Assembly (NCBI GenBank): GCA_020446425.1
Contig: JAGRES010000009.1
Span: 122,650 to 186,649 of the forward strand
Reading direction: 5' to 3'
DNA from: Sphingobium sp.
Lineage (GTDB): Bacteria; Pseudomonadota; Alphaproteobacteria; Sphingomonadales; Sphingomonadaceae
DNA: 64,000 bases
Part shown: piece by piece, positions 7,535 through 16,777 of the stretch
Layout: every line of letters starts with the position of its first letter
Numbering within the stretch: position 1 is the first letter of the stretch
Program-made: the position numbers and the translations under genes
Notes under the pieces: generated by a model
The model's database searches: none
What the model saw: only the letters and a program-made list of their open reading frames with translations
What the model was told of the DNA's origin: nothing

Positions 7535-10272
7535 GGATGATATATTCCCGATTCCTCGCCTTGATGCACCAACGGCGTTTCAAATCCAAGTCGTTCGCTG
7601 ACAGAAATTACGGCCTCGTCAAGCGTTACTCTTCTTATAGGAACACCTGCGGGAAATGCCGAAAGCAGGCGGCTTGGCATGGCGGCGGACAATATCACGA
7701 ACATGCCCTTGTCATCGGCCCTGCGAATGAGGCGCCCAAAGGCCTGTGCAAGCCGCGCGCGGATGATCGAATCGTCATAATGAGAGTCGCTGCCGCTGGT
7801 TTTGGCGGACAATTTGCGCGCCGCATGCAGCACAGTGGGCTTGGGCCAGGGCACACCCTCCATCACCAGCAGGCGCAGCGAGTGGCCGGGCACATCCACG
7901 CCGTCCCGCAACGCATCCGTGCCCAGTAAGGAGGCGCGCATATCGTCGCGGAAGATATCGACCAGCGTTCCGGTGTCGATCGGGTCGACATGCTGGGCGT
8001 AAAGCGGCAGGGCCGCACGCGCCAGACGGTCGGCAATGCGCGCATGCACAGCGCGCAGGCGACGGATGGCCGTGAACAGGCCCAATGTCCCGCCTTGCGC
8101 CGCCTCGATTAGCCGGGCATAGGCGCCCGCCAACGCGGCAATATCGCTGCGCTTGATATCAGTGACGATCAGGACCTCGGCCTGGCGGCCATAATCGAAC
8201 GGGCTGGATGCCTCGAAATGTTCTGGGTGGCCACCCAGATGCAATGCGCCGCTGCGGGCATCTGCGCTGTTCCACTCCTCATTACCGCCGCGCAGCGTCG
8301 CCGATGTCAACATAACGCCGTGCGCGGGTTTCAGCACGGTTTCGGCAAAGGGTTTGGTTGGGTCGAGCCAGTGGCGGTGCAGGCCCATATCATATTCGCG
8401 GCCTTCATAGCGGTCGACCGCCACCCAATCGACGAAATCCGGGTCTGCCGGGCCGCCGATCCGCGCCAGTAGGGCCAGCCAGCCGGAAATCAGGTCTGTG
8501 CGCCAGCCCAGCGACCCCAGTGCGCCCTCAATGCGTGCTCGGGCGGGGCCGTCCATCCAGTCCGGCGGATCGCCGAGCAGGGCCTCCAGCCGCTTGCCGA
8601 GCTTGTTCAGCGGCCTCAGCAGCGCATCCAGCGCCTCGGCGGCTTCCATCGCGGCTTCGACAAACGGCCCGCCCGGCTCCGCCAGCTCGGTCTCAAGGCC
8701 ATAACCGGCGTCGGCATCCTTGCGGCTATCCTCGCACCGCGTGAACACATGGCCGCGCGCGGCGGCAAGCAGGCGCTCCAGCGGCCCAAAAGGCTCGCCG
8801 CTCACGATCCGCTTGAGCCAGTCGTCCGACGGCAGGGCTGCGGCGGCATCGCGGGCCTTCGATATGGCCTCGCCGCCCTCTGCGTCATAGCTGGCGACGT
8901 CTGTCAGACGCGCGGAAAGGCCGCGCCTGCGTCCACGCGATGCGCCTTCCGGGCCAATGGCCCAGCGGCGCAGCTCGATCGCTTCCTGCCCGGTCAGCGC
9001 CAGCGAAAACGTCGAATCGGACGCCTCGAAAATATGATGCCCCTCATCGAAGATCATACGCGTGGGCGCATTGCCATTGTCGCGCCCGCGCGCGGCGTTG
9101 ATCATCACCAGCGCATGATTGGCAATGACGATATCGGCATGAGCCGACGCGCGCACGCCGCGCTCAATGAAGCATTTGCGGTAATGCGGGCACCCGGCAT
9201 AGATGCACTCGCCGCGCCGGTCGGTCAGCGCAGTCGAGCCGTTGCGCCGGAAGAGCGTCGGCAGCCAGCCGGGCAGGTCACCGCCGACCATGTCACCATC
9301 GCGCGTATAACCGGCCCAGCGCGCCACCAGTTGCGCCAATATCGCCGCGCGCCCGGCGAAACCGCCCTGTAACGCATCCTCAAGATTGAGCAGGCAAAGG
9401 TAATTTTCCCGGCCCTTGCGCACCACCACGCGGCCATGACGCCCATCGGGCAGCCTTGTGGTCTCCGCATCGAGCTGGCGTTGTAGCGCCTTGGTATAGG
9501 TGGAAATCCACACCGTGCCGCCCGATTGCTCGGCCCAGAGCGATGTGGGCGCGAGATAGCCCAGCGTTTTGCCGATGCCGGTGCCCGCCTCGGCCAGCAG
9601 CATATTGGGCCGGTCATCGCGGGCGCGCGGCGCAAAGGCATGGGACGCCGCCACCGCATAGGCTTCCTGTCCGGGGCGGATTTCCGCCGCCGATCCTGTC
9701 AGAGTAGCAAGCCGCGTGTCGATATCGTCGGGCGACAGGGCGACGGGGCGCGGAGCAGGGCGGGGCGGTTGCTCCTCCCATTCCGGCAGGCGGGAAAACA
9801 GCCAGCGTTCAGCCTGCGCCGGTTTTTCGATCCGAGCGGCAACCAGCGGCGCCCATGGCCAGCGCATCCGATGCAGCGATTGCGCAGCGGTCCATGCGCC
9901 TTCGCGTTCCCGCCAGTCCTGCTGTTGCAGGCGGGTCATCAGGGCGTCCGTCGCCGCCAGCAACAGGGCGGGAATGTCCTGCTCGCGAGTAGCGGGTTCG
10001 AGGCCCAATGCGTGCGCCAGTCCCTTGGGCGTAGGCACCAGAAACTGCGCGGGATGGATGAACGCCCATAGCTCCAGCAGGTCGAGGCCGGAGAGGTCGC
10101 CATAGCCCAACCGCTGCCCGGTCATCGGCGCGTTCAGCAATATGACGGGCGTTTCCGATGCGCGCGAGACCGCTTCGCCACGCGACACCGCTCGCGTCTC
10201 GCTACCCGCCTCGCACAGCCAGATACCGGCATGGCTGGCATGAAGGGCCGGGATGGGAGGCAGGCTGGTCAC
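7531..10272 (-). CDS. DinG/XPD-like superfamily 2 DNA helicase
   Basis: A 913-residue ATP-dependent helicase. Walker A is at ~228-236 (AEAGTGIGKT). The iron-sulfur cluster cysteines of the XPD/DinG family are in 'RRGECIYAGCPHYRKC', the DEGH Walker B is in 'MIFDEGHHIFE', and motif VI is in 'RLAQAFGRLIRRADDKG'. The first ~200 residues precede the helicase core. They contain a stretch resembling the back half of a DnaQ-like exonuclease ('GYGDLSGLDLLELWAFIHP') but show no acidic catalytic residues, so this may be a decayed nuclease domain (inference). It probably acts on R-loops, D-loops or repair intermediates. It overlaps sixA by four bases. Confidence 0.88.
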   Translation of the reverse strand: MTSLPPIPALHASHAGIWLCEAGSETRAVSRGEAVSRASETPVILLNAPMTGQRLGYGDLSGLDLLELWAFIHPAQFLVPTPKGLAHALGLEPATREQDIPALLLAATDALMTRLQQQDWREREGAWTAAQSLHRMRWPWAPLVAARIEKPAQAERWLFSRLPEWEEQPPRPAPRPVALSPDDIDTRLATLTGSAAEIRPGQEAYAVAASHAFAPRARDDRPNMLLAEAGTGIGKTLGYLAPTSLWAEQSGGTVWISTYTKALQRQLDAETTRLPDGRHGRVVVRKGRENYLCLLNLEDALQGGFAGRAAILAQLVARWAGYTRDGDMVGGDLPGWLPTLFRRNGSTALTDRRGECIYAGCPHYRKCFIERGVRASAHADIVIANHALVMINAARGRDNGNAPTRMIFDEGHHIFEASDSTFSLALTGQEAIELRRWAIGPEGASRGRRRGLSARLTDVASYDAEGGEAISKARDAAAALPSDDWLKRIVSGEPFGPLERLLAAARGHVFTRCEDSRKDADAGYGLETELAEPGGPFVEAAMEAAEALDALLRPLNKLGKRLEALLGDPPDWMDGPARARIEGALGSLGWRTDLISGWLALLARIGGPADPDFVDWVAVDRYEGREYDMGLHRHWLDPTKPFAETVLKPAHGVMLTSATLRGGNEEWNSADARSGALHLGGHPEHFEASSPFDYGRQAEVLIVTDIKRSDIAALAGAYARLIEAAQGGTLGLFTAIRRLRAVHARIADRLARAALPLYAQHVDPIDTGTLVDIFRDDMRASLLGTDALRDGVDVPGHSLRLLVMEGVPWPKPTVLHAARKLSAKTSGSDSHYDDSIIRARLAQAFGRLIRRADDKGMFVILSAAMPSRLLSAFPAGVPIRRVTLDEAVISVSERLGFETPLVHQGEESGIYHP

Positions 10273-10333
10273 AGAACCGGTTTAGCGATCCTGTTTTGTT
10301 CTTCAAGTGTTGATCGGTGGATTGGGAGGGGCA

Positions 10334-10426
10334 ATGACCGATATGTTGCCGGGACCGGAACGGCGGGTTTTGGAGGACGATTGCAGGAACAGGCTATTTG
10401 TTCACAAAGAATGCGATGAGGACTAG
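10334..10426 (+). CDS. possible 30-residue peptide
   Basis: A short open frame (MTDMLPGPERRVLEDDCRNR then nine more residues) has a good ribosome site, GGGAGGGG at 10324-10331, two bases before the ATG. The spacing is on the short side. It ends immediately before the stop of the convergent DUF4238 gene. It may be a real peptide, or the surviving 5' end of a longer gene cut off when the DUF4238 segment arrived. No homology is recognised; low confidence. Confidence 0.25.
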   Translation: MTDMLPGPERRVLEDDCRNRLFVHKECDED

Positions 10427-11665
10427 TCAAGTCCCATACTTGCGGCGCCATTTTAAGTCTTTCACATTCGAAATCAGGTGTTCAAAATAATCGTCGGAAT
10501 CGACCTGCGGCCCCGCCTTGCCAAAATGATCTATCGGCCAACCGCGCCAAGTCTTACCCTGCATAAGGGCAAACTCGCCCTTGAACCTTTGCAGAGCTTT
10601 GGTCTCTCGACTCTCGCGATTTTGATCCTTGTAACCTTTTTGCCCCGGCCGGTGTCCGTACTCTCCAAAGACCTCAGACGATCCATCTTTGTAACCGATC
10701 ACAATCTGACCGCCCATGTGAATAGCGCGCGGCTCCGGCATGAACAGCAGCCCATCGCCGAACTGGCTCCAATGCGTAGAGCTCAGGCGCTCTTCCGGAT
10801 AAAGCCAATCCTTTTCTGCTGCTGCGATGTACCGAAGCGCCCGCATTTTAGTGACATAATTGATCTGCAGAACTTCTTGTTCCGAAAGCATTCGACCCTG
10901 TTGAATGTCAGTCGCCTTGAACATCGTCGTACGGAATAAGGTCTGATTTGGATGGTCGCTCGTTTCCCTCTGATATGGATTTCGAACCCATGACAGGTTC
11001 GTGAGGATAAGAACCTTATCGAGCGAAAGCGGGAAATAGGTGTGGGTTGCCACTTCCCGAACGTCGGGATCATTGAAACCACGGCAATGCGGCGATCCTG
11101 GAAAGCGCGCCCGATTGTAAACGGTGACAGGGTGATCGCTGATTATGAATTTGGTCGGGGATTCGCTGGCATCCGCAATTTGCCAAACGGCGTCCGCCCA
11201 GACGGCGCCATACATGTACTGTATTCGTTGAAGGAAAAGCAAAAGCTTGTTTGTGCTATTGATATCGAAAATATTGGAGATGAAGCCGAGTCCCTTTGGT
11301 GTTCGCAGCTTCTGAATCGACATATATCGCACTAAGTTTTGAAAGGCTTCGTGCATTCCATCTTTGATTTTGTAGTCATCGAAGAAATCGACAGCCTTGT
11401 GTCCATTAGAGTCAATCTCTCCGAAGAAAATTCGCTCGATTTCGGTATTTTTGAGCGAGCCCCATTGCGTCGTGTAAAGGTCATCCTGTGCGAAGCAGCT
11501 TTTGGGTCCCCATTTGAGCAAGGCGCTTCGCGTGTAAGTGTGCCCGCTCGGAGTGACAATTTTCTCCGGACTCAAGTCCAGATAGTTGTATTTCCCCTGA
11601 CCGGGCTGCAAAAATCGATGCTGATACCACTCTGGAACATAGTGATTGTGTGTGAAATCCCCCAT
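10427..11665 (-). CDS. DUF4238-family protein (accessory)
   Basis: A 412-residue protein with the DUF4238 signature: an N-terminal 'HNHYVPEWYQHRFLQ' (NHYVP-Q/E-x-YL-RxF type) and a central 'PTKFIISDHPVTVYNR'. The family is of unknown biochemical function and is scattered among accessory regions. Base composition is more A+T-rich than the flanking helicase and PilZ genes, and the gene stands alone with non-coding DNA on both sides, which suggests recent acquisition. The 277 bases upstream (11666-11942) contain nothing I recognise. A role in defence has been suggested for proteins in similar settings, but nothing here shows it. Confidence 0.75.
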   Translation of the reverse strand: MGDFTHNHYVPEWYQHRFLQPGQGKYNYLDLSPEKIVTPSGHTYTRSALLKWGPKSCFAQDDLYTTQWGSLKNTEIERIFFGEIDSNGHKAVDFFDDYKIKDGMHEAFQNLVRYMSIQKLRTPKGLGFISNIFDINSTNKLLLFLQRIQYMYGAVWADAVWQIADASESPTKFIISDHPVTVYNRARFPGSPHCRGFNDPDVREVATHTYFPLSLDKVLILTNLSWVRNPYQRETSDHPNQTLFRTTMFKATDIQQGRMLSEQEVLQINYVTKMRALRYIAAAEKDWLYPEERLSSTHWSQFGDGLLFMPEPRAIHMGGQIVIGYKDGSSEVFGEYGHRPGQKGYKDQNRESRETKALQRFKGEFALMQGKTWRGWPIDHFGKAGPQVDSDDYFEHLISNVKDLKWRRKYGT

Positions 11666-11942
11666 CTCTCCTAAATAGATGCGCCGGTTTTATGCAACAA
11701 GCCTGGCCAGCCACCTTTCATCATATTAGGCACACCGGCGACAGGTCGCTGCATAGCATGGACTCGGTCGCAAGGTCCGCTTCGTACCGATCTGGGTTCC
11801 TTCACCGCGCACCAAAGCAATGTCCGCTCATGGGCCGACAGGCTTGCTCAGTATATAACCGCTCTGTCGCGCCAAGTCGCCGTTCATATAAACAGGCTCG
11901 CGACCGGATTATGCTTCGTCTATCAGCTTTTACGAAAACGGC

Positions 11943-12326
11943 TTAATTCAGCCCGCGTCTGCCGAAATTGGCCACCGGGCGTTTTGCACCCATGAACATA
12001 TGGTGGCCCGCTGCGCCATGCAGCCCATGTTCCACGCGCGCCTGTTGCAGGCGGTCGTGCAGCGGTCCTTCGCACAGGGTGAAGGGGAAGCGCGCGCCGA
12101 AGCGGTCATATTCGCTCCACACCACGAAACCGAACACGGTCTGGCCGTTATATTCGATCTGGAACTGCATGCCCTTGGGCAGCGACAGCCCCTCGATCAG
12201 CGCACCATATTCGGTCATGTCGCGCAATACGGCTTCGCCGGAGTCCAGTACGCTCGTGATATGAACGCTGATATCGACGGGGATCCGCGTGGGCCGCTGG
12301 GGCATGAAAGTGGTCTGGCTGGTCAT
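11943..12326 (-). CDS. PilZ-domain protein
   Basis: A 127-residue protein that is essentially a single PilZ domain. Conserved features are Arg residues near the N-terminus ('MPQRPTRIPVDISVHI'), followed by 'VLRDMTEYGALIEG', which fits the D-x-S-x-x-G position with Thr in place of Ser, and 'FGFVVWSEYDRFGARFPF'. PilZ domains bind cyclic di-GMP, but the RxxxR motif is not perfectly formed here, so binding needs testing. Similar stand-alone PilZ proteins are common in sphingomonads. Monocistronic. Confidence 0.75.
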   Translation of the reverse strand: MTSQTTFMPQRPTRIPVDISVHITSVLDSGEAVLRDMTEYGALIEGLSLPKGMQFQIEYNGQTVFGFVVWSEYDRFGARFPFTLCEGPLHDRLQQARVEHGLHGAAGHHMFMGAKRPVANFGRRGLN

Positions 12327-12461
12327 GCCGCACAGGATAGGGGAATTGGGTTAATAGGCCGTAAACCATAGTGTCCGCCCGTTTCCGGAGGGTCGATGCA
12401 GAAAGGGGCTTAAATTCATGGATTATGACCGCTAAGGGGTGCCTTTCCTGAATTTAAGAGA

Positions 12462-14075
12462 ATGTGTTCCGTCATGACCGTGTCCGCTCCCGTTTCCGCC
12501 GAATTGCGTGAGGCCGCCCAGACGTCGAAAGCCTGGCCGTTCGAGGAAGCGCGCAAGGTTCTGAAACGCCTCGGCAATGGTACGCCGGAAAAGGGCTATG
12601 CGCTGTTTGAAACCGGCTATGGGCCGTCGGGCCTGCCGCATATCGGCACATTCAACGAAGTGCTGCGCACGACGATGGTGCGCCGCGCGTTCGAGGCGCT
12701 GAGCGATATTCCCACAAAGCTGGTCGCCTTTTCCGACGATATGGACGGGCTGCGCAAGGTGCCAGACAATGTGCCGAACCAGGCGATGCTGGCCGAGCAT
12801 CTTGGCAAGCCGCTGACCGCCATTCCCGATCCGTTCGGTAAATTTGAGAGCTTCGCGCATCACAATAACGCGATGCTGCGGGAGTTTCTCGACCGCTTCG
12901 GCTTCGATTATGATTTCCGCAGCTCGACTGAGCAATACACGTCCGGCGATTTTGACGATGCGTTGCGAAATGTGCTCCACAACTATCAGAAAATAATGGA
13001 TATTATGCTGCCCACTTTACGGGCGGAGCGGGCCGCAACCTATTCGCCGGTTCTACCGGTCAGCCCGAAATCCGGCGTCGTTTTACAGGTGCCGGTCGAG
13101 GTGCTGGACGCCGAGAGCGGCATGATCGCCTTCGAGGATGAAGGCGAACGTATTGAGCATTGCATCCTCAAAGGTGGTGCAAAGCTGCAATGGAAGGTCG
13201 ACTGGGCCATGCGCTGGGTCGCGCTGGGCGTCGATTATGAGATGTACGGCAAGGACCTGACCGACAGTGGCGTACAATCGGGCAAGATTGCGCAGGTGCT
13301 GGGCGGCCGCAAGCCGGAGGGCCTGATCTACGAGATGTTCCTCGACGAAAAGGGCGAGAAGATCAGCAAGTCGAAGGGCAACGGCCTCTCGCTGGAGGAA
13401 TGGCTGACCTATGGCAGCGAGGAAAGCCTCGCTTTTTACGCCTATCGCGAGCCCAAGAGCGCCAAGCAGCTGCATATCGGTGTGATCCCGCGCGCGGTCG
13501 ACGAATATGAGCAGTTTCGCGGCAATTACGCCGGTCAGGCACTGGACAAGAAGCTCGGCAACCCGGTCCACCATATCCACAATGGCGATGTGCCGGAACA
13601 GGCATTGCCGGTCAGCTACGGCCTGCTGCTCAATCTGGTCGGTGTGATGGGCGCGGAAGCGACCGAGGACCGGGTCTGGGGCTATCTCGGCAACTATATC
13701 GAGGGTGCATCGCCGGACAATTATCCGCAGCTTGCGGGGCTCGTTCACAATGCGCTCGCCTATAATCGCGATTTTGTCGCGCCGACGCTCAAACGCCGTG
13801 CGCCTGAGGAGAATGAAGCCGCCGCCCTGCGCGAGCTGGACGCCCAGCTCGCCTCCCTGCCGGACAATGCGCCGGCGGAAGAAATTCAGGGTATCGTCTA
13901 TGCCATCGGCAAGGACCCGCATTACGGGTTCGAACAGCTGCGCGACTGGTTCAAGGCGCTGTACCAGACCCTGCTGGGCGCCGATCAGGGGCCACGCATG
14001 GGCAGCTTCATCGCGCTCTACGGCATTGAAAACAGCCGCAAGCTGATCGCGGATGCGCTGGCGCTAATAAAATAA
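12462..14075 (+). CDS. lysS: lysyl-tRNA synthetase, class I
   Basis: A 537-residue class I lysine-tRNA ligase (the archaeal-type LysRS also found in alphaproteobacteria). The HIGT form of the HIGH motif is at 60-63, in 'YGPSGLPHIGTF', and the KMSKS-type loop KISKSKGN starts at Lys300. Other blocks include 'AFSDDMDGLRKVPDN' and 'VDYEMYGKDLTDSG'. The start at 12462 follows AAGAGA by a short spacer; ATG 12474 is an alternative. Upstream is the divergent PilZ gene; downstream is a strong hairpin between convergent genes. Confidence 0.96.
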   Translation: MCSVMTVSAPVSAELREAAQTSKAWPFEEARKVLKRLGNGTPEKGYALFETGYGPSGLPHIGTFNEVLRTTMVRRAFEALSDIPTKLVAFSDDMDGLRKVPDNVPNQAMLAEHLGKPLTAIPDPFGKFESFAHHNNAMLREFLDRFGFDYDFRSSTEQYTSGDFDDALRNVLHNYQKIMDIMLPTLRAERAATYSPVLPVSPKSGVVLQVPVEVLDAESGMIAFEDEGERIEHCILKGGAKLQWKVDWAMRWVALGVDYEMYGKDLTDSGVQSGKIAQVLGGRKPEGLIYEMFLDEKGEKISKSKGNGLSLEEWLTYGSEESLAFYAYREPKSAKQLHIGVIPRAVDEYEQFRGNYAGQALDKKLGNPVHHIHNGDVPEQALPVSYGLLLNLVGVMGAEATEDRVWGYLGNYIEGASPDNYPQLAGLVHNALAYNRDFVAPTLKRRAPEENEAAALRELDAQLASLPDNAPAEEIQGIVYAIGKDPHYGFEQLRDWFKALYQTLLGADQGPRMGSFIALYGIENSRKLIADALALIK

Positions 14076-14155
14076 CCGAATTGACGGAGCAAAAGGGGGC
14101 GTCGCGCGTTTCCCGAAACGGTCCACCCCTTTCGGACTGATGACATTATGTCATC

Positions 14156-14190
14156 GGCCGTGCCCTCTCCCCCACAAAGGGGGCACGGCC
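14156..14190. terminator. strong hairpin between convergent genes
   Basis: GGCCGTGCCC (14156-14165) and GGGCACGGCC (14181-14190) form a perfect 10-base-pair stem with a 15-base loop. It lies between the stop of lysS and the stop of the convergent DUF885 gene, so it may end transcription from both sides. There is no long T run. The C-rich then G-rich loop resembles common intergenic repeats of G+C-rich genomes. A second, weaker G/C pairing (AAAGGGG near 14094 with CCCCTTT near 14126) precedes it. Confidence 0.5.
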
Positions 14191-14203
14191 AATGGGGATG
14201 GGG

Positions 14204-16039
14204 TTAGCCAGCTTTCTTTGCCGCTATCCAGTCGTCAATTTTCTTTTCGAGCACGCTCATCGGCAAGGCGCCGGTCATCAGCACCTGCGCGTGGAATTCG
14301 CGCACATCGAACTGGTCACCCAGCATATCCTTCGCCTTTTGCTTCAGCCGCTGGATGGTAAGCGCGCCGATCTTGTATGCCAGCGCCTGACTGGGGATAG
14401 CGATATAGCGTTCGACCTCCGCCGTTGCGTCGGTTTTACCCATTGAGCTGTTATCCAGCATATATTGGATCGCCTGATCGCGCGTCCAGCCCTTGGCGTG
14501 CAAACCCGTGTCGACCACCAGTCGCATCGCGCGCAGCATTTCATCATCGAGATGGCCCATGCGCTGATACGGGTCCTCATACAGCCCAAAATCATAGCCC
14601 AGCTTTTCGGCATACAGCGCCCAGCCTTCGACATAGGCGGTGTTGCCGCCAAAGCGCATGAACGCGGGCAGCGCCTCATTTTCCTGTGCAAGGCTGATCT
14701 GGAAATGGTGCCCCGGCGCGCCTTCGTGCAGATACAGCGTGGTCATGCCCGGCAGGCTGCGCGAGGGCAGGTCATAGGCGTTGAAATAGAAAATGCCGGG
14801 CTGCGATCCGTCCGGTGTTCCGCGCCGATAGGACCCTCCCGCCTCATATTTCTCGCGATATTCCTCATAAGGCTGAATTTTGAGTGGCGCCTTGGGAATG
14901 GTTGAAAACTGTTGCGGGACCAGCGCGTCGACTTTCTTGCCGATGGCATAGAATTCCTCGGTCATCCATTGGCGCGATTGGGGATGGAATTTCGGATCGC
15001 TGCGGAGATAAGAGAAAAATTTCGCAAGACTGCCCTCGAACCCGGTTTCCTTCCGGATGCTGTCCATCTCCTTGCGGATGCGCGCTACTTCGGAAAGCCC
15101 CAGATCATGGATATAGTCTGCCGTGAGCGGCAGGGTCGTCGTGCTTTCAATAAGGTGCGCATACAGCGTGTCGCCGCCCTTCATATGGACGAGGCCAACG
15201 CCGTCTCGGGTATGCGCGACATATTCGTTTTTCAGGAAATCGTGCAGGCGCTTGTGCGCGCCATAGATGCCGTTGCCGATCATATCCTTATATTCGGTGG
15301 TCAGGCGGTCCTTGTCGGCTTGCGGAAAGCCTTCCGGCATCATCTTTATCGGGCCGTAAAAGGGCGATTCCACGATTGGCTGAGCCAACATCGTATCGAG
15401 TTGCGCAATGACATTGTTCACCGTCAGCCTGGTATCGACGACACCGGATGCCAGACCTTCGCGAAACCGTGCGATAGCTGCATCGACATAGCGAATATAG
15501 CCCTGGTGGCGCTTGAGGTTATTTTCATAATCGGCGACCGTTTTGAATGGTACGCCGCCATTTCCCGACGCGAAATCCGGGTAGAAAGTGTGAATGCCGC
15601 TGAAATGATTGATCGGCCGCACCACGGTCAGCGCCATGATTTCGGGTGTCAGCCCTTTGAGCGTATCCTCACGGTCCTGCTCGAACACATCGTAAGCGAT
15701 CTTGTCGACCGGCGATAATGCCTCGCGATTAATGGCATGCAGGGTCGCCAGTTCGTCCTGTGCCGCTTTGCGCTCGGTGTCATAATAGGCGTCGCTGATA
15801 TAATCGCCGAATTGGTCGGCATAGCGCAAGTCGCCGCGCCTCAAAGCGGACAGCGGAGCGCGCCCGAGATACGCCTCGTCGGATGAAGCGAACAATGCGT
15901 GCAACTTTTCGCTTTCTGTTTGCTTGGCAGGCGTCGCACTCGCCGCGCTCTGCGTTTCCATATTGGTTGCCGTGCATCCGGCGAGCGGAATCGACAACAG
16001 GAGCGCCAAGGCGCTCACCGTATTTCTGGTGATAATCAT
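14204..16039 (-). CDS. DUF885 lipoprotein, putative metallopeptidase-like
   Basis: A 611-residue DUF885 protein. The N-terminus is a lipoprotein signal with lipobox LAGC ('LLLSIPLAGCTATN'), so the protein is probably anchored in the outer membrane or on the periplasmic face. The core has 'TTLYLHEGAPGHHFQISLAQ', where HE and the following HH are proposed metal ligands of the family, and 'GNTAYVEGWALYAEKLG', also diagnostic. DUF885 proteins are thought to be peptidases or related hydrolases; no substrate is known. Length is usual. It is convergent with lysS and has its own upstream gap. Confidence 0.85.
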   Translation of the reverse strand: MIITRNTVSALALLLSIPLAGCTATNMETQSAASATPAKQTESEKLHALFASSDEAYLGRAPLSALRRGDLRYADQFGDYISDAYYDTERKAAQDELATLHAINREALSPVDKIAYDVFEQDREDTLKGLTPEIMALTVVRPINHFSGIHTFYPDFASGNGGVPFKTVADYENNLKRHQGYIRYVDAAIARFREGLASGVVDTRLTVNNVIAQLDTMLAQPIVESPFYGPIKMMPEGFPQADKDRLTTEYKDMIGNGIYGAHKRLHDFLKNEYVAHTRDGVGLVHMKGGDTLYAHLIESTTTLPLTADYIHDLGLSEVARIRKEMDSIRKETGFEGSLAKFFSYLRSDPKFHPQSRQWMTEEFYAIGKKVDALVPQQFSTIPKAPLKIQPYEEYREKYEAGGSYRRGTPDGSQPGIFYFNAYDLPSRSLPGMTTLYLHEGAPGHHFQISLAQENEALPAFMRFGGNTAYVEGWALYAEKLGYDFGLYEDPYQRMGHLDDEMLRAMRLVVDTGLHAKGWTRDQAIQYMLDNSSMGKTDATAEVERYIAIPSQALAYKIGALTIQRLKQKAKDMLGDQFDVREFHAQVLMTGALPMSVLEKKIDDWIAAKKAG

Positions 16040-16123
16040 AGATACTCCCGACAGCTTGGTGTGGCCTGAAAGGCCTCATGGCGACTGGCTATCACCGGTG
16101 CGAGGCATGAGCAAACACAAAGA

Positions 16124-16149
16124 AACCGGCCGCATTGCTGCGACCGGTT
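16124..16149 (-). terminator. terminator after RcnB-like gene 1
   Basis: On the minus strand, AACCGGTCGCA and TGCGGCCGGTT pair (one mismatch) around a 4-base loop. They are followed by a T-rich run (TCTTTGTGTTTG). It lies 20 bases beyond the stop of the 161-residue RcnB-like gene and is a good intrinsic terminator for it. Confidence 0.65.
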
Positions 16150-16169
16150 CCCGACATCGGAGCTGGCGC

Positions 16170-16655
16170 TTACCAGAAGAAATTGTGCAGCACATCGACC
16201 ACACGGCCGTTGCGGATGTTGATCAGCAACACATCGTCATAATGGCGCACCCAGCGATAATGGCTTCGCGTACGCGGTAGGCGATAGCGCCACGGATCGT
16301 TCACATAATAGCGCGAGTGATAATAGTGCCTGTCGATCCGGCTGCCCCGGTTCCAGCTTTTATAGCGGAACGGAGCGTCCCAGTGCCCGCGGCGATAGAC
16401 GTTGCGGTGGCTGCGGCGATAATCGTGCAGGTCCCTGGAATATTCCTTCTCCGCACGGCGCACGTCGCGGCGTTCGCGCTTGATATCGCGGCGGTCGCCA
16501 TAACGGTAGGCGCGGCGCAGGTCGCGGCGTTCCTCCTTAAGGTCGCGATAGCTCTCGCGCACTTCGCGACGCGATTGCGCCGAGGCGATTTCCGGCATCG
16601 CAGCTACGGGTATGGCAGTGGCGGCGATCAGGGCCGCTGTAATAATCTTACGCAT
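16170..16655 (-). CDS. RcnB-like periplasmic protein (paralogue 1)
   Basis: A 161-residue secreted protein. I place the start at 16655 (MRKIITAALIAATAIPVAAM) because GAGGAG lies a few bases upstream; longer frames have no signal peptide at their start. After the signal peptide comes a highly charged Arg/Asp/Glu region. The C-terminal RcnB-type domain follows, with Tyr- and Arg-rich strands and the ending 'GRVVDVLHNFFW'. RcnB of E. coli is a periplasmic protein affecting Ni/Co homeostasis; for these sphingomonad versions the role is unknown. It is close in C-terminal sequence to the protein at 17603-18571, with a 2OG oxygenase gene between them. Confidence 0.8.
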   Translation of the reverse strand: MRKIITAALIAATAIPVAAMPEIASAQSRREVRESYRDLKEERRDLRRAYRYGDRRDIKRERRDVRRAEKEYSRDLHDYRRSHRNVYRRGHWDAPFRYKSWNRGSRIDRHYYHSRYYVNDPWRYRLPRTRSHYRWVRHYDDVLLINIRNGRVVDVLHNFFW

Positions 16656-16777
16656 TTGGTGTCTCCTCATCCAATCCAGCAATCGACGCCCTGTCCGTCG
16701 ATGATTGCACTTTGCCCGATTCGTGCTGAACCAGGCGGGAATGAGAAATTCAGAAAAATGAAAGGCTGCCGGAGCGG

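Noticed and set aside
11692-11946. 84-residue plus-strand frame upstream of the DUF4238 gene
   Set aside because: No ribosome site, no coding-like pattern, and it runs into the end of the PilZ gene on the other strand.
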